Assembly (NCBI RefSeq): GCF_000392615.1
Contig: NZ_KB933398.1
Span: forward strand, 102,083 to 166,082
DNA length: 64,000 nucleotides
Direction of reading: 5' to 3'
Origin: Lysinibacillus sphaericus OT4b.31
Lineage (GTDB): Bacteria > Bacillota > Bacilli > Bacillales_A > Planococcaceae
How positions within the stretch are numbered: position 1 is the first letter of the stretch; every line of letters begins with the position of its first letter. Shown here one piece after another: positions 37,244 to 45,574 of this stretch. Below the pieces are notes generated by a model that saw only the letters and a program-made list of their open reading frames with translations, was not told the origin of the DNA and did no database searches. A program made the position numbers and the translations under genes.

Positions 37244-37744
37244 ATGATTCGAATAATGGAAGTAAAAGATTTACCCGAAGTTTTAGACATCTACAATGAC
37301 ATCATTTTAACGAGCACAGCTGTCTACCGTTATGAGACGCAAACATTAAATGAAAAGAAACAGTGGTTTGACGAGCAACAACAATCTGGTAATCCATTGC
37401 TAGTCTTTGAGGAAAACGGAGAAGTGGCAGGTTTTGCTACTTATAGTCAGTTTCGCCCATACCCTGGTTACAAGCATACGATGGAGCATTCAGTGTATGT
37501 ACATAAGGAACATTATCAGAAAGGTATTGCGACTAAACTGATGCGTGAATTAATACGTATTGCAGAGGAGCAAGGGGTCAAAACACTTGTGGCGGGTATT
37601 GATGCTGAAAACTTAGGAAGTATGAAAGCGCATGAAAAGTTAGGTTTTGAATATGCGGGAACGATAAAAAATGCAGGCTATAAATTTGAAGAATGGCTGG
37701 ATTTAGTATTTTATCAACTACATTTAAGCGGACCGAAAATATAA
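37244..37744 (+). CDS. GNAT N-acetyltransferase, phosphinothricin-acetyltransferase-like
   Basis: 166 aa. GNAT core with VYVHKEHYQKGIATKLMRELI (acetyl-CoA pyrophosphate loop, Q/K-G-I-A/G) and IDAENLGSMKAHEKLGFEYAGTIKNAGYKF. The N-terminal YNDIILTSTAVYRYETQT resembles the PAT/bar subfamily, which acetylates phosphinothricin or methionine sulfoximine-type amines. It lies 190 bp after metH and is transcribed separately or weakly with it. The natural substrate is unknown. Confidence 0.87.
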   Translation: MIRIMEVKDLPEVLDIYNDIILTSTAVYRYETQTLNEKKQWFDEQQQSGNPLLVFEENGEVAGFATYSQFRPYPGYKHTMEHSVYVHKEHYQKGIATKLMRELIRIAEEQGVKTLVAGIDAENLGSMKAHEKLGFEYAGTIKNAGYKFEEWLDLVFYQLHLSGPKI

Positions 37745-38077
37745 AAAGGCTATGACATTCACATCTGTATTTCGGAAGCGACGTTCATCATTTTTAGTGA
37801 AAGTAGAGAAATGAAGTACTCCTGTATGAAAGCCAAATCTTAAAAACCAATGATAGGGCCATACTCGTTTCAATTACTTTAATAGTTTGACGCATTGAAC
37901 GGATACGTGGACGCCCTATGGTAAATATAGGTTTCTACTAAAGGATAGATAAACAAAAAATCAATCGCTAACATTTCTAGTTATTCACGCTCATTGATTT
38001 GATTTTTCGTCATCATGTTTATCATCACTTCAAGTATGTTTAGCAGGTTAGAGCAGAATTATCAATAGGCGATACAA
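37745..38077. other. Intergenic region, no gene seen
   Basis: AT-rich, many stops in all frames, no clear terminator after the GNAT gene. The next 140 bp are the dispersed repeat. Confidence 0.5.
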
Positions 38078-38215
38078 GTTGATTGGAGTGGAAGGCGCGA
38101 CACTCCTGCAGGAACAGCACGTGCGGAAAATCCATTTTTGCGGCGATCCGCCGCAAAAATTAGTTGGTGCCGTGCCTGCGGAAAGGGAGCGCCTGGAACG
38201 GAAACCAACGTTTTC
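38078..38215. repeat. GC-rich dispersed palindromic element
   Basis: The ends are imperfect inverted repeats (GTTGATTGGAGTGGAAGGCGC against the complement of GCGCCTGGAACGGAAACCAAC). The centre is a perfect hairpin, TTTTTGCGGCG / CGCCGCAAAAA with an ATC loop. It is much richer in G+C than its surroundings and has no coding capacity. It resembles a MITE-like family; related words occur at 15115, 16512 and 39484. Confidence 0.7.
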
Positions 38216-38284
38216 TTACTATTTATTCTAAAAAGAAAAAAGCCTGTAGACACTCATATTTTTTTGGAGTTGGTCTACAGTCAG

Positions 38285-38314
38285 AAAGGATATGACATTT
38301 GTCATATCCTTTTT
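38285..38314 (+). promoter_or_regulatory. Hairpin/palindrome upstream of the desaturase gene
   Basis: AAAGGATATGAC-ATTT-GTCATATCCTTT followed by T4, 78 bp before the desaturase start. It may be a terminator or a DesR-type operator; no gene ends upstream within 500 bp, which favours a regulatory role. A second repeat, CTGTAGAC...GTCTACAG, lies at about 38244-38279. Confidence 0.45.
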
Positions 38315-38392
38315 ATGATGTTTGCGTCTGTTGCTCATTATACTCTTGTTTTATGATGAGGTCATAAGCAAAAGGAAACGAGGGAAAACGAA

Positions 38393-39424
38393 ATGGCTAC
38401 AGATAAAGAAAAAACAAAAAAGCTGCGCCAAGATGTAGCACCATTTGCAAAATCGGATACTGGAAAAAGTATTTTTCAAATGGTGAATACAATTGTACCG
38501 TTAATTGTTCTATGGGTTGCTGGATATATGTTAGTTAATGTTTCACCATGGTTAACTGCAGGTTTAAGTGTAATTTCAGCTGGGTTTGTCGTACGAGCAT
38601 TTATTATTTTCCATGACTGTACACACGGTTCATTTTTCAAAAGTAAAAAAGCAAATGACTGGGTTGGTTTATTTACTGGGGTAATCACTTCATTTCCGTA
38701 TGAAAAATGGAAGCGTGAGCATACAATTCACCACGCAACAAGTTCGAACTTAGATAAGCGTGGAATCGGTGATATTGATATGATGACAGTGGAAGAGTAT
38801 ATAGAAGCTTCTAAAGGGCAACGTTTATGGTATCGTTTTTATCGTAATCCACTTGTAATGTTCGGCTTAGGTCCGTTATATATGGTGTTAGTGTTAAATC
38901 GTTTTAATCGTAAGGATGCAAAATCAAAGGAACGTGCCAATACACATATTACGAATGTTATTATTGTAGGTATATGTGCAGCATTAATTTACTTCTTAGG
39001 GTGGCAAGCATTCTTGTTAGTGCAGGGTGTAACATTATTCGTTGCAGGCTCACTTGGCATTTGGCTATTTTACATCCAGCATACGTATGAGGATTCTTAC
39101 TTTGAACATGACACAGAGTGGGATTATGTAAAAGCAGCTGTTGAAGGCAGTTCATACTATAAATTACCAAAGGTATTGCAATGGGCAACGGGTAACATCG
39201 GTTTCCACCATGTCCACCATTTAGCACCTCGTGTACCTAACTATAATCTTGAAAAAGCGCATAATGAAACACCACCGTTACAAACAGCAACAACAATTAC
39301 ATTACGTACAAGTTTTGAATCGTTACGTTATAAATTATATGACGAAGAGCAAGGGAAATTTGTATCATTTAAAGATGTTAATGAAATTATTAAACGAAAA
39401 GCGAAAGGCAGTATAGCTGCTTAG
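38393..39424 (+). CDS. des: Membrane fatty-acid desaturase (Des-like)
   Basis: 343 aa with about four to six membrane segments. The three histidine boxes are HDCTHGS (about residues 81-87), HTIHHATSS (about 116-120) and HHVHHLAP (about 273-277), which hold the di-iron centre. It introduces a cis double bond into membrane lipid acyl chains at low temperature. The adjacent sensor and regulator genes are the DesK/DesR pair that induces des in B. subtilis, so the annotation is secure. GAGGG precedes the ATG. Confidence 0.94.
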   Translation: MATDKEKTKKLRQDVAPFAKSDTGKSIFQMVNTIVPLIVLWVAGYMLVNVSPWLTAGLSVISAGFVVRAFIIFHDCTHGSFFKSKKANDWVGLFTGVITSFPYEKWKREHTIHHATSSNLDKRGIGDIDMMTVEEYIEASKGQRLWYRFYRNPLVMFGLGPLYMVLVLNRFNRKDAKSKERANTHITNVIIVGICAALIYFLGWQAFLLVQGVTLFVAGSLGIWLFYIQHTYEDSYFEHDTEWDYVKAAVEGSSYYKLPKVLQWATGNIGFHHVHHLAPRVPNYNLEKAHNETPPLQTATTITLRTSFESLRYKLYDEEQGKFVSFKDVNEIIKRKAKGSIAA

Positions 39425-39435
39425 TGGAAATTGAT

Positions 39436-39465
39436 CAGCCATCTCTTCTGGGGATGGCTGTTTTA
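39436..39465 (+). terminator. Terminator after des
   Basis: CAGCCATC / GGATGGCTG stem and four T. Confidence 0.8.
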
Positions 39466-39483
39466 CATAAAGTGATTTTTTGT

Positions 39484-39570
39484 ACGGAAACGATGAGGTG
39501 AAGCGACAGCAACGAAAGGTTTGACCGTGCGAAAGCGAAGCGACAGCAACGAGAGATAGGCGCATATGCG
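39484..39570. repeat. GC-rich repeat fragment with an internal duplication
   Basis: GAAGCGACAGCAACGAAAG and GAAGCGACAGCAACGAGAG occur about 38 bp apart. The words GCGAAAGCGAAGCGACAG recall the 46-bp array at 15154. It lies between des and desK. Confidence 0.65.
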
Positions 39571-39620
39571 CTTTTCTTGTTATAATAAAGGGAAAAAGTA
39601 GGAAAGATCGTGAGGTTATG

Positions 39621-40766
39621 ATGAGAAAGTGGCATAGTATAATTCCGAATAGTCCCATACTGAGTATTTATTTATGGATTATTTTTTGTTTTCTACCGTT
39701 TTTCTTTATTTTTAAAAAATCTTCTTATATTGAAATATCGATAGGAATTACCTTTTTAATGCTGTATTTTATTTTTTATCGTTTTTCCGTAAATTCGAAA
39801 AATGGGCTTGTTTATATGTGGATTAGCTTCGAAATGGTCATTAATATCATTTTGACAATATTGTATGGCTATGTGTATTTGTCCATATTTACTGCGTTTT
39901 TCATTGGAAATATTCGTAGACCTGTAGGCTTTTATATTATGTACGGGCTGCATATAGGCTTTACTGTTATTTCTACTGGGGTTGGATTCTTCGTGGAATT
40001 ACACTTATTTTTATCTCAACTTCCGTTTGTAGTGCTAACGATTTTAGCGGTAGTGCTTTTACCTCTTACCATTTATTCGAAAAATAAGCGTGAGAATTTA
40101 GAAGGGCAATTGGAAACGGCCAATGAAAGAATTGCGGAATTGATTATTTTTGAGGAACGTCAACGCATTGCGCGTGATCTACACGATACATTGGGTCAAA
40201 AATTATCAATGATTGGATTGAAAAGTGACCTAGCCACAAGACTTATTGAGCGAGATCCGCAACAGGCGTTAGTAGAGATTAGAGATATTCGTCAAACTGC
40301 CAGTATTGCGCTTAAAGAGGTTCGTGAATTAGTTTCAGATATGCGTACAGCGAAATTTGAGGATGAGATTATGCGTATTTCTCAAATCCTAAAAGCGGCC
40401 GAAATGGAGTTTGTTTTTGATGGAGATAAGGATTCGCTACAGGTTCCACCGCTTGTGGAAAATGTTTTATCCATGTGTTTAAAAGAGGCGGTAACGAATG
40501 TCGTTAAGCATAGTGGTGCGAGTAAATGTGAAATTGCCTTCCATCAAAATTTTAAGGAAGTATATCTAGTTGTTCGTGATAATGGACAGGGTATTTCGAA
40601 GAAGCAGGTATTGAAGAATGGTAATGGGTTAAAGGGGATGCGAGAGCGTTTAGAATTTATTAATGGCACCTTTAAAATAGAGAATGGTGAGGGTACAACA
40701 TTAACTGTGTCTATTCCGGTGACCATCACACATCAAAAGGTCAAAGACAACCTGCAGAACATATAG
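39621..40766 (+). CDS. desK: Thermosensor histidine kinase DesK
   Basis: 381 aa from the second of two adjacent ATGs (39621); GTGAGG is 5 nt upstream of it and only 2 nt from the first. This start puts the phospho-histidine at H188, the B. subtilis DesK position, in RQRIARDLHDTLGQKLSMIGLK (HisKA_3). The N-terminus has about five membrane segments that read bilayer thickness. The ATPase domain has KEAVTNVVKHSGAS and DNGQGI...GNGLKGMRERL. The regulator gene follows after 19 bp. Confidence 0.93.
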   Translation: MRKWHSIIPNSPILSIYLWIIFCFLPFFFIFKKSSYIEISIGITFLMLYFIFYRFSVNSKNGLVYMWISFEMVINIILTILYGYVYLSIFTAFFIGNIRRPVGFYIMYGLHIGFTVISTGVGFFVELHLFLSQLPFVVLTILAVVLLPLTIYSKNKRENLEGQLETANERIAELIIFEERQRIARDLHDTLGQKLSMIGLKSDLATRLIERDPQQALVEIRDIRQTASIALKEVRELVSDMRTAKFEDEIMRISQILKAAEMEFVFDGDKDSLQVPPLVENVLSMCLKEAVTNVVKHSGASKCEIAFHQNFKEVYLVVRDNGQGISKKQVLKNGNGLKGMRERLEFINGTFKIENGEGTTLTVSIPVTITHQKVKDNLQNI

Positions 40767-40785
40767 AGGAAAAGAGGATTGTGAC

Positions 40786-41391
40786 ATGATTCGAATTGTA
40801 ATTGCTGAAGATCAAGGTATGCTGTTAGGGGCACTTCGTTCGTTACTCAGTATGGAGGATGATATGGAGGTCGTTGGGTTAGCAAAAAATGGTGAGGAAG
40901 CATTGGCACTTGTAGAGCAGTATCAACCAGATATTTGTATTATGGATATCGAAATGCCAGTGAAAACTGGACTTGATGCTGCTGAAGAATTGCATGGTTC
41001 GGATTGTAAAGTCATTATTTTAACAACGTTTGCAAGACCGGGCTATTTTGAACGGGCAAGAAAAGCGGGTGTTCGTGGTTATTTACTAAAGGATAGTCCG
41101 ATAGAGGAATTGGTAAGTGCTATTCGTACAATTATGGACGGCAAACGTATTTATGCCCCAGAGCTTGTTGATTTTGTTTATGAAGATGATAGTGAAAATC
41201 CTTTAACTGAGCGTGAAAGTCAGGTACTGACATTGGTTGCTGAAGGGAAGACAACAAAGGAAATTGCCGCAGAATTGTTTTTATCGGCGGGCACTGTACG
41301 TAACTATATTTCAACTATCTTAGAAAAGTTACATGTTGGGAATCGGATTGAAGCTATTGCGCGCTTTAAGGAAAAAGGCTGGAATAAATAA
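40786..41391 (+). CDS. desR: NarL-family response regulator DesR
   Basis: 201 aa. Receiver with D54 in DICIMDIEMP (same number as in B. subtilis DesR), T81-region ILTTFARPGYFERARKAGVRGYLLKDS, and a LuxR-type helix-turn-helix, NPLTERESQVLTLVAEGKTTKEIAAELFLSAGTVRNYISTILEKL. When phosphorylated by DesK it activates des. GAGGAAAAGAGG precedes the ATG. The third member of the des unit; a gap with a terminator separates the two-component genes from des. Confidence 0.94.
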   Translation: MIRIVIAEDQGMLLGALRSLLSMEDDMEVVGLAKNGEEALALVEQYQPDICIMDIEMPVKTGLDAAEELHGSDCKVIILTTFARPGYFERARKAGVRGYLLKDSPIEELVSAIRTIMDGKRIYAPELVDFVYEDDSENPLTERESQVLTLVAEGKTTKEIAAELFLSAGTVRNYISTILEKLHVGNRIEAIARFKEKGWNK

Positions 41392-41478
41392 GACTTCTGA
41401 ATGTACTTTTGACTGACGAATAGGTATGCTAAAAAATGGAGATTTGATCTATAAACTATTCAAAAGGGAGTAAGAGCT

Positions 41479-42195
41479 ATGCAAACTATATCTGGAAAAA
41501 ATGCGTTAATTACTGGTGCGGGTCGTGGCATTGGACGTGCGACAGCAATCGCCTTTGCGCAAGAGGGCATAAACGTCGGTCTTGTAGGTCGTACAGTGGA
41601 AAATTTGCAACATGTTGCCGAAGAATTAAAGGCATATGATGTGAAAGTAGCCATTGCGGCAGCTAATGTAGCCGATTTAGAGTCGATAGAAAAAGCGGTT
41701 GAAAGTATTCGGACGGAATTAGGTCCTATTGATATTTTAGTAAATAACGCAGGTATTTCAAAATTCGGCAAGTTTTTAGAACTTTCACCGGAAGACTGGA
41801 CAAATATCGTAGATGTAAATGTAAAAGGTGTGTATTACACGACACGTGCAGTATTACCTGAAATGATCGAACGTGAGTCAGGCGATATTATTAATATTTC
41901 ATCTACTGCAGGGCAAAAAGGTGCACCGATTACAAGTGCATATAGTGCATCGAAAGCAGCTGTTATCGGTATGAGTGAATCATTAATGTTAGAGGTTCGT
42001 AAGCATAATATCCGCGTTGTGACGTTAACACCAAGTACAGTGGCGACAGATATGGCTGTCGAGTTACAACTAACTGACGGCAATCCTGAAAAAGTTATGC
42101 AGGCGGAAGACCTTGCCGACTTAATGGTGGCACAATTGAAGTTACATCCACGTGTGGTATTAAAACATGCTGGTCTATGGTCAACAAATCCTTAA
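41479..42195 (+). CDS. yoxD: Short-chain dehydrogenase, 3-ketoacyl-ACP-reductase-like (YoxD)
   Basis: 238 aa Rossmann enzyme. NAD(P) site [21 protein letters not shown], catalytic S-Y-K: ISSTAGQ with Ser, then [15 protein letters not shown]. The C-terminus [24 protein letters not shown]...AGLWSTNP is nearly the B. subtilis YoxD ending. YoxD is annotated as a FabG-like reductase but its substrate is unproven. It has its own terminator at 42197-42230. Confidence 0.92.
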   Translation: MQTISGKNALITGAGRGIGRATAIAFAQEGINVGLVGRTVENLQHVAEELKAYDVKVAIAAANVADLESIEKAVESIRTELGPIDILVNNAGISKFGKFLELSPEDWTNIVDVNVKGVYYTTRAVLPEMIERESGDIINISSTAGQKGAPITSAYSASKAAVIGMSESLMLEVRKHNIRVVTLTPSTVATDMAVELQLTDGNPEKVMQAEDLADLMVAQLKLHPRVVLKHAGLWSTNP

Positions 42196-42196
42196 C

Positions 42197-42230
42197 AATG
42201 TGGCGGGAAGCAAATTCTCGCCGCATTTTC
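42197..42230 (+). terminator. Terminator after yoxD
   Basis: AATGTGGCGGGA / TCTCGCCGCATT stem with T4. Confidence 0.8.
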
Positions 42231-42316
42231 TATTTTGTAAGGTGTTTATTGAAAAAATGAAAAAATCGTCCATAAAATGCACGTGGTACATTATGATGAA
42301 ATGTATAATTGTATGA

Positions 42317-42353
42317 TAAAAAAGACCTTATCGCCATGAAGAGGCGATAAGGT
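42317..42353 (-). terminator. Terminator of proline dehydrogenase gene
   Basis: Perfect 11-bp stem ACCTTATCGCC / complement; T-rich tail on the minus strand. Confidence 0.88.
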
Positions 42354-42360
42354 TCAATCA

Positions 42361-43335
42361 TTACTTATTGCGCTTTGTTAAGCGTCCAAGAACGAATGCA
42401 CCTGCTGCAACAGCAAGGACTGTATTCGTTTTTTTCGTAAATACTTGCTTCGTTACAAGGTTAATGTTTTGTGGGCGCTCCGCTAAACGACGCATAAAGT
42501 AACCGTACCAATCTTCGCCAAATGGTACGTATACGCAGAAGTTATAGCCTTCTTTTGCCAGCTCTTTTTGCATGTCCGTGCGGAAGCCGTAAAGCATTTG
42601 GAATTCGAATTTATCAAGCGGTATATTATTGTCAGCAACAAAGCGTTTTACATGTGCGATGACGTTATGGTCATGTGTTGCAATTGATGTGAATTTACCG
42701 TGAAGTAAATGATATTCAATCAGCTCGATAAAGTTTAAATCGATATCTAATTTATCCTGGAAAGCAACTTCCACAGGTTCTTTATATGCTCCTTTTACAA
42801 TGCGTAAACGATAGTTTTTGAATTTCTCTATATCGTCTTTTGCACGATAAAAGTATGATTGAATAACTGTACCGACGTTATTAAACGTTTTAGAAAGTTC
42901 TTCTACCATATCAAAGGACGTTTGGAGACGACCGTAATCTTCCATATCAAAGTTAACAAAAATATTATAGGCAGCGGCTTTTTCAACGATTTCATATAAA
43001 TTGTCATAGCAAAAATCAACGTCAATATCTAAGCCCAACTGAGAAGGTTTAAGTGAAATATGGGCGTTGACACCGTTTTCATGAATCGCTTCAATAACAG
43101 CAAGGATTTGTTCTTTGGCTGCAGATGCTTCTTCTTCACTAGCAACAAATTCCCCTAAATTATCAACTGTACAAGAGATATTATGGGCATTTAGTTCTTT
43201 GATGCTTGCAATCGTTTCTTCTATATTTGTACCAGCTACTACATTTTGGGCTCCTAATTTTAAGCCGTATTTTTTAGCAGTACTATTTAATAGTTGGTTC
43301 TCAGATAATTGAATGAAAAAATCGCGTAATAACAT
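42361..43335 (-). CDS. putB: Proline dehydrogenase
   Basis: 324 aa from the ATG at 43335 (GAGGAGA 7 nt upstream). FAD-dependent barrel oxidising proline to pyrroline-5-carboxylate. Family motifs: VNFDMEDYGRLQTSF, RIVKGAYKEP, IATHDHNVI, FEFQMLYGFRTDMQKEL and VYVPFGEDWYGYFMRRLAERPQN. The final 20 residues form a hydrophobic tail (VLAVAAGAFVLGRL), probably a membrane anchor. The partner P5C dehydrogenase is not in the window. Confidence 0.94.
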   Translation of the reverse strand: MLLRDFFIQLSENQLLNSTAKKYGLKLGAQNVVAGTNIEETIASIKELNAHNISCTVDNLGEFVASEEEASAAKEQILAVIEAIHENGVNAHISLKPSQLGLDIDVDFCYDNLYEIVEKAAAYNIFVNFDMEDYGRLQTSFDMVEELSKTFNNVGTVIQSYFYRAKDDIEKFKNYRLRIVKGAYKEPVEVAFQDKLDIDLNFIELIEYHLLHGKFTSIATHDHNVIAHVKRFVADNNIPLDKFEFQMLYGFRTDMQKELAKEGYNFCVYVPFGEDWYGYFMRRLAERPQNINLVTKQVFTKKTNTVLAVAAGAFVLGRLTKRNK

Positions 43336-43409
43336 GGTCATTCTCCTCACAGCATTTTTCTTTTTAGTATAACATATTTGGAAAAAATGTAATGGATTCG
43401 ATGTTACAA

Positions 43410-44162
43410 TTATTTGTTTTCTATTATTTGCATACGTTCATTAAATAATACAGGATAGCTTAAAAAGCCTATCATTATGCTGGATAATGTTGCAGTTGTT
43501 AGAAGTGCGAAAATGATCAATAGTTGAAATTGTACGGCTTGGATAGGGTCTGCACCACCGATGATTTGTCCGCTCATCATGCCTGGTAATTGTACAAGTC
43601 CAATTGTTTTTTGACTTTCAATTGTTGGAATCATACTGGCCTTAATAGCACTGATTAATTGCCGATGGATCGCCTGTTTTGGGGTACCTCCAAGTGATAA
43701 AATGAGCTCAATCTCATTTTGATGACTTGTAATTTCTGCTGTGAAACGATTTAAAAATAGTATTGATAATACCATAGAATTTCCAATTAACATTCCGCTA
43801 ATAGGAATGATATATTGTGCTGTTGCAGGTATAATGCCAAAACCAATTAATACGCCTTGTGTCACAATTTCGACTACAACAAGGGTAATGGCAATCTTCC
43901 ATGTAATCCCTCTTATTCCTTCCCCTTTTTTACGAGTATTTAGGGTTGCGACAATAATCATCAATGCAACCATCAACAAAATAAAAATAATGCTTCCTGT
44001 ATCAAAGACAAGTTTTAAAATGTAGCCAACTGCCAATAACTGAATAATGGAGCGTATAGTCGCAATAATTGTATCCTTTTCAAGGCCAAGCTTTAACGCT
44101 TTTGATAATAACAATGGAATTAACACAAAAATCAATGTAAGGGAGAGTGCGGTATATGTCAT
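43410..44162 (-). CDS. fetB: FetB-family ABC permease (YbbM-like, UPF0014)
   Basis: 250 aa with about seven membrane segments. Conserved UPF0014 stretches are RSIIQLLAVGYIL, IIPISGMLIGNSM, ELILSLGGTPKQA and GLVQLPGMMSGQIIGGADP. In E. coli FetAB exports iron and protects against oxidative stress; the role here is by homology. The start overlaps the end of the ATPase gene by 4 bp (ATGA). Confidence 0.88.
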   Translation of the reverse strand: MTYTALSLTLIFVLIPLLLSKALKLGLEKDTIIATIRSIIQLLAVGYILKLVFDTGSIIFILLMVALMIIVATLNTRKKGEGIRGITWKIAITLVVVEIVTQGVLIGFGIIPATAQYIIPISGMLIGNSMVLSILFLNRFTAEITSHQNEIELILSLGGTPKQAIHRQLISAIKASMIPTIESQKTIGLVQLPGMMSGQIIGGADPIQAVQFQLLIIFALLTTATLSSIMIGFLSYPVLFNERMQIIENK

Positions 44163-44890
44163 GCGTTTACCCCCTGTACAAATTCTGCAACACGAGGATT
44201 AGTTGGTGCATTCAGTAGTGAGCTTTGGCCAGTTTCAATAAGCTCTCCATCCATCATAACCCATGTATAATGACCAATCGTTAGTGCCTGATGTAAATTG
44301 TGTGTAATCCAAATCATCGTGACATTGTATTTTTTGTTTAATGTCACAATGAGTGCCTCGATGTCCTGTACTGATTGACGATCGAGAGCAGAGGTAATTT
44401 CATCTAATAATAGGATAGACGATTGGTTGATGAGGGTACGCGCGATTGATACCTTTTGGCGTTGTCCACCGGATAATTCAGTTGTTGAACGTTGTAAAAA
44501 GCTTTCATCTAGTCCGACGTCCTGTAGATACTGGATTGCTTCTTGTTGAGTAAGTGTTTTTCCTTGTAGTGAACGGGGAAGGGCTAAATTATCAAAAACC
44601 GAACCGGCAATCATTGGCGCGGCTTGAAGAGCAATACCTACCTGTCTTCGTAAAGTAGTGGGCTCATAGGTAGAAATTGGCTGATCATCAATCAAAATTT
44701 GCCCGTCTGTTGGTGTTAGTAGCCCATTGCACATTTTCAGTAACGTTGTTTTACCTGCACCAGATGGACCAACAAGTGTCGTAATTTTGCCCTTTGGTAT
44801 GGACCCAGTAATGGTTTTTAAAATAGCCTTGTTATTCATTGAAAAGCTGATTTGTTGAAAGTGAATTGCAGGCTCGTATAACATTTTCAT
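44159..44890 (-). CDS. fetA: FetA-family ABC ATP-binding protein
   Basis: 243 aa. Walker A GPSGAGKTT, signature LSGGQRQKVSIARTL, Walker B ILLLDEITSALD, switch histidine in WITHNLHQA. The Glu-Ile-Thr-Ser-Ala variant of the D-loop is typical of FetA/YbbL. Paired with the UPF0014 permease, giving a putative iron exporter. First gene of a two-gene operon. Confidence 0.88.
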   Translation of the reverse strand: MKMLYEPAIHFQQISFSMNNKAILKTITGSIPKGKITTLVGPSGAGKTTLLKMCNGLLTPTDGQILIDDQPISTYEPTTLRRQVGIALQAAPMIAGSVFDNLALPRSLQGKTLTQQEAIQYLQDVGLDESFLQRSTTELSGGQRQKVSIARTLINQSSILLLDEITSALDRQSVQDIEALIVTLNKKYNVTMIWITHNLHQALTIGHYTWVMMDGELIETGQSSLLNAPTNPRVAEFVQGVNA

Positions 44891-45015
44891 ATAGTAGAAA
44901 CTCCTTTATACTAGTAGGTAATATTAATTTAGCATAGAAAGGAATGGATGCTACAGCTATTTTCCATTTTCATAGTAGAGTACTAGTAATACGTTATGTA
45001 AGGAGAACAGGAAAA

Positions 45016-45516
45016 ATGGATATTTTATATGTGGATACGATAACTTATGCCCAGGGAACTATGTACATTGTTGCATCAGAAGAAGGTCTTGTTTATATTG
45101 GAACGCCCAATGCGCCATTTGATGAAGTAGAAGTGTGGGCAAAAAAGCCATTTAAAGGCTATAGCTTTGAAGTGAATAAAGAAAAATTAGAGCTATACGT
45201 TAAACAATTAACAGCTTATTTGAACGGGCAACTTACTGAATTTGATCTACCGGTTCATGTGAAGGGAACAGCTTTTCAGCTCGCTGTCTGGGATGCATTA
45301 AAAGCGCTTCCTTATGGTACAACAACATCGTACTCAGCGATCGCACAAGGAATTGGCAACCCAAAAGCGGTAAGGGCGGTTGGGAGTGCAATCGGCGCCA
45401 ACCCAATATTGGCTATCATTCCGTGTCATCGTGTCATCGGGAAAAATGGTAAACTAACAGGTTTTCGTAGTGGTTTAGCAATGAAAGAATTTTTACTTCA
45501 ATTAGAGAGAGCGTAA
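45016..45516 (+). CDS. ogt: Methylated-DNA-protein-cysteine methyltransferase (Ogt)
   Basis: 166 aa from the ATG at 45016 with AAGGAGAA upstream. Suicide repair of O6-methylguanine. The acceptor is C137 in IIPCHRVIG, preceded by the helix-turn-helix YGTTTSYSAIAQGIGNPKAVRAVGSAIGANP and followed by LTGFRSGLAMKEFLL. Single-gene unit ended by the terminator at 45517. Confidence 0.94.
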   Translation: MDILYVDTITYAQGTMYIVASEEGLVYIGTPNAPFDEVEVWAKKPFKGYSFEVNKEKLELYVKQLTAYLNGQLTEFDLPVHVKGTAFQLAVWDALKALPYGTTTSYSAIAQGIGNPKAVRAVGSAIGANPILAIIPCHRVIGKNGKLTGFRSGLAMKEFLLQLERA

Positions 45517-45559
45517 AAGAAGGAGTCGTCTCAAATGTTCTGTGAGACAGCTCCTTTTT
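45517..45559. terminator. Bidirectional terminator between ogt and amtB
   Basis: AAGGAGTCGTCTCA / TGAGACAGCTCCTT stem with one mismatch; T-run on plus, and T-rich on minus too. Confidence 0.85.
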
Positions 45560-45574
45560 GCCAGAAAGTTTTCT

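Noticed and set aside
38062..38356. Short ORFs over the 38-kb repeat on both strands
   Set aside because: They read through a palindromic GC-rich element and carry no ribosome sites.
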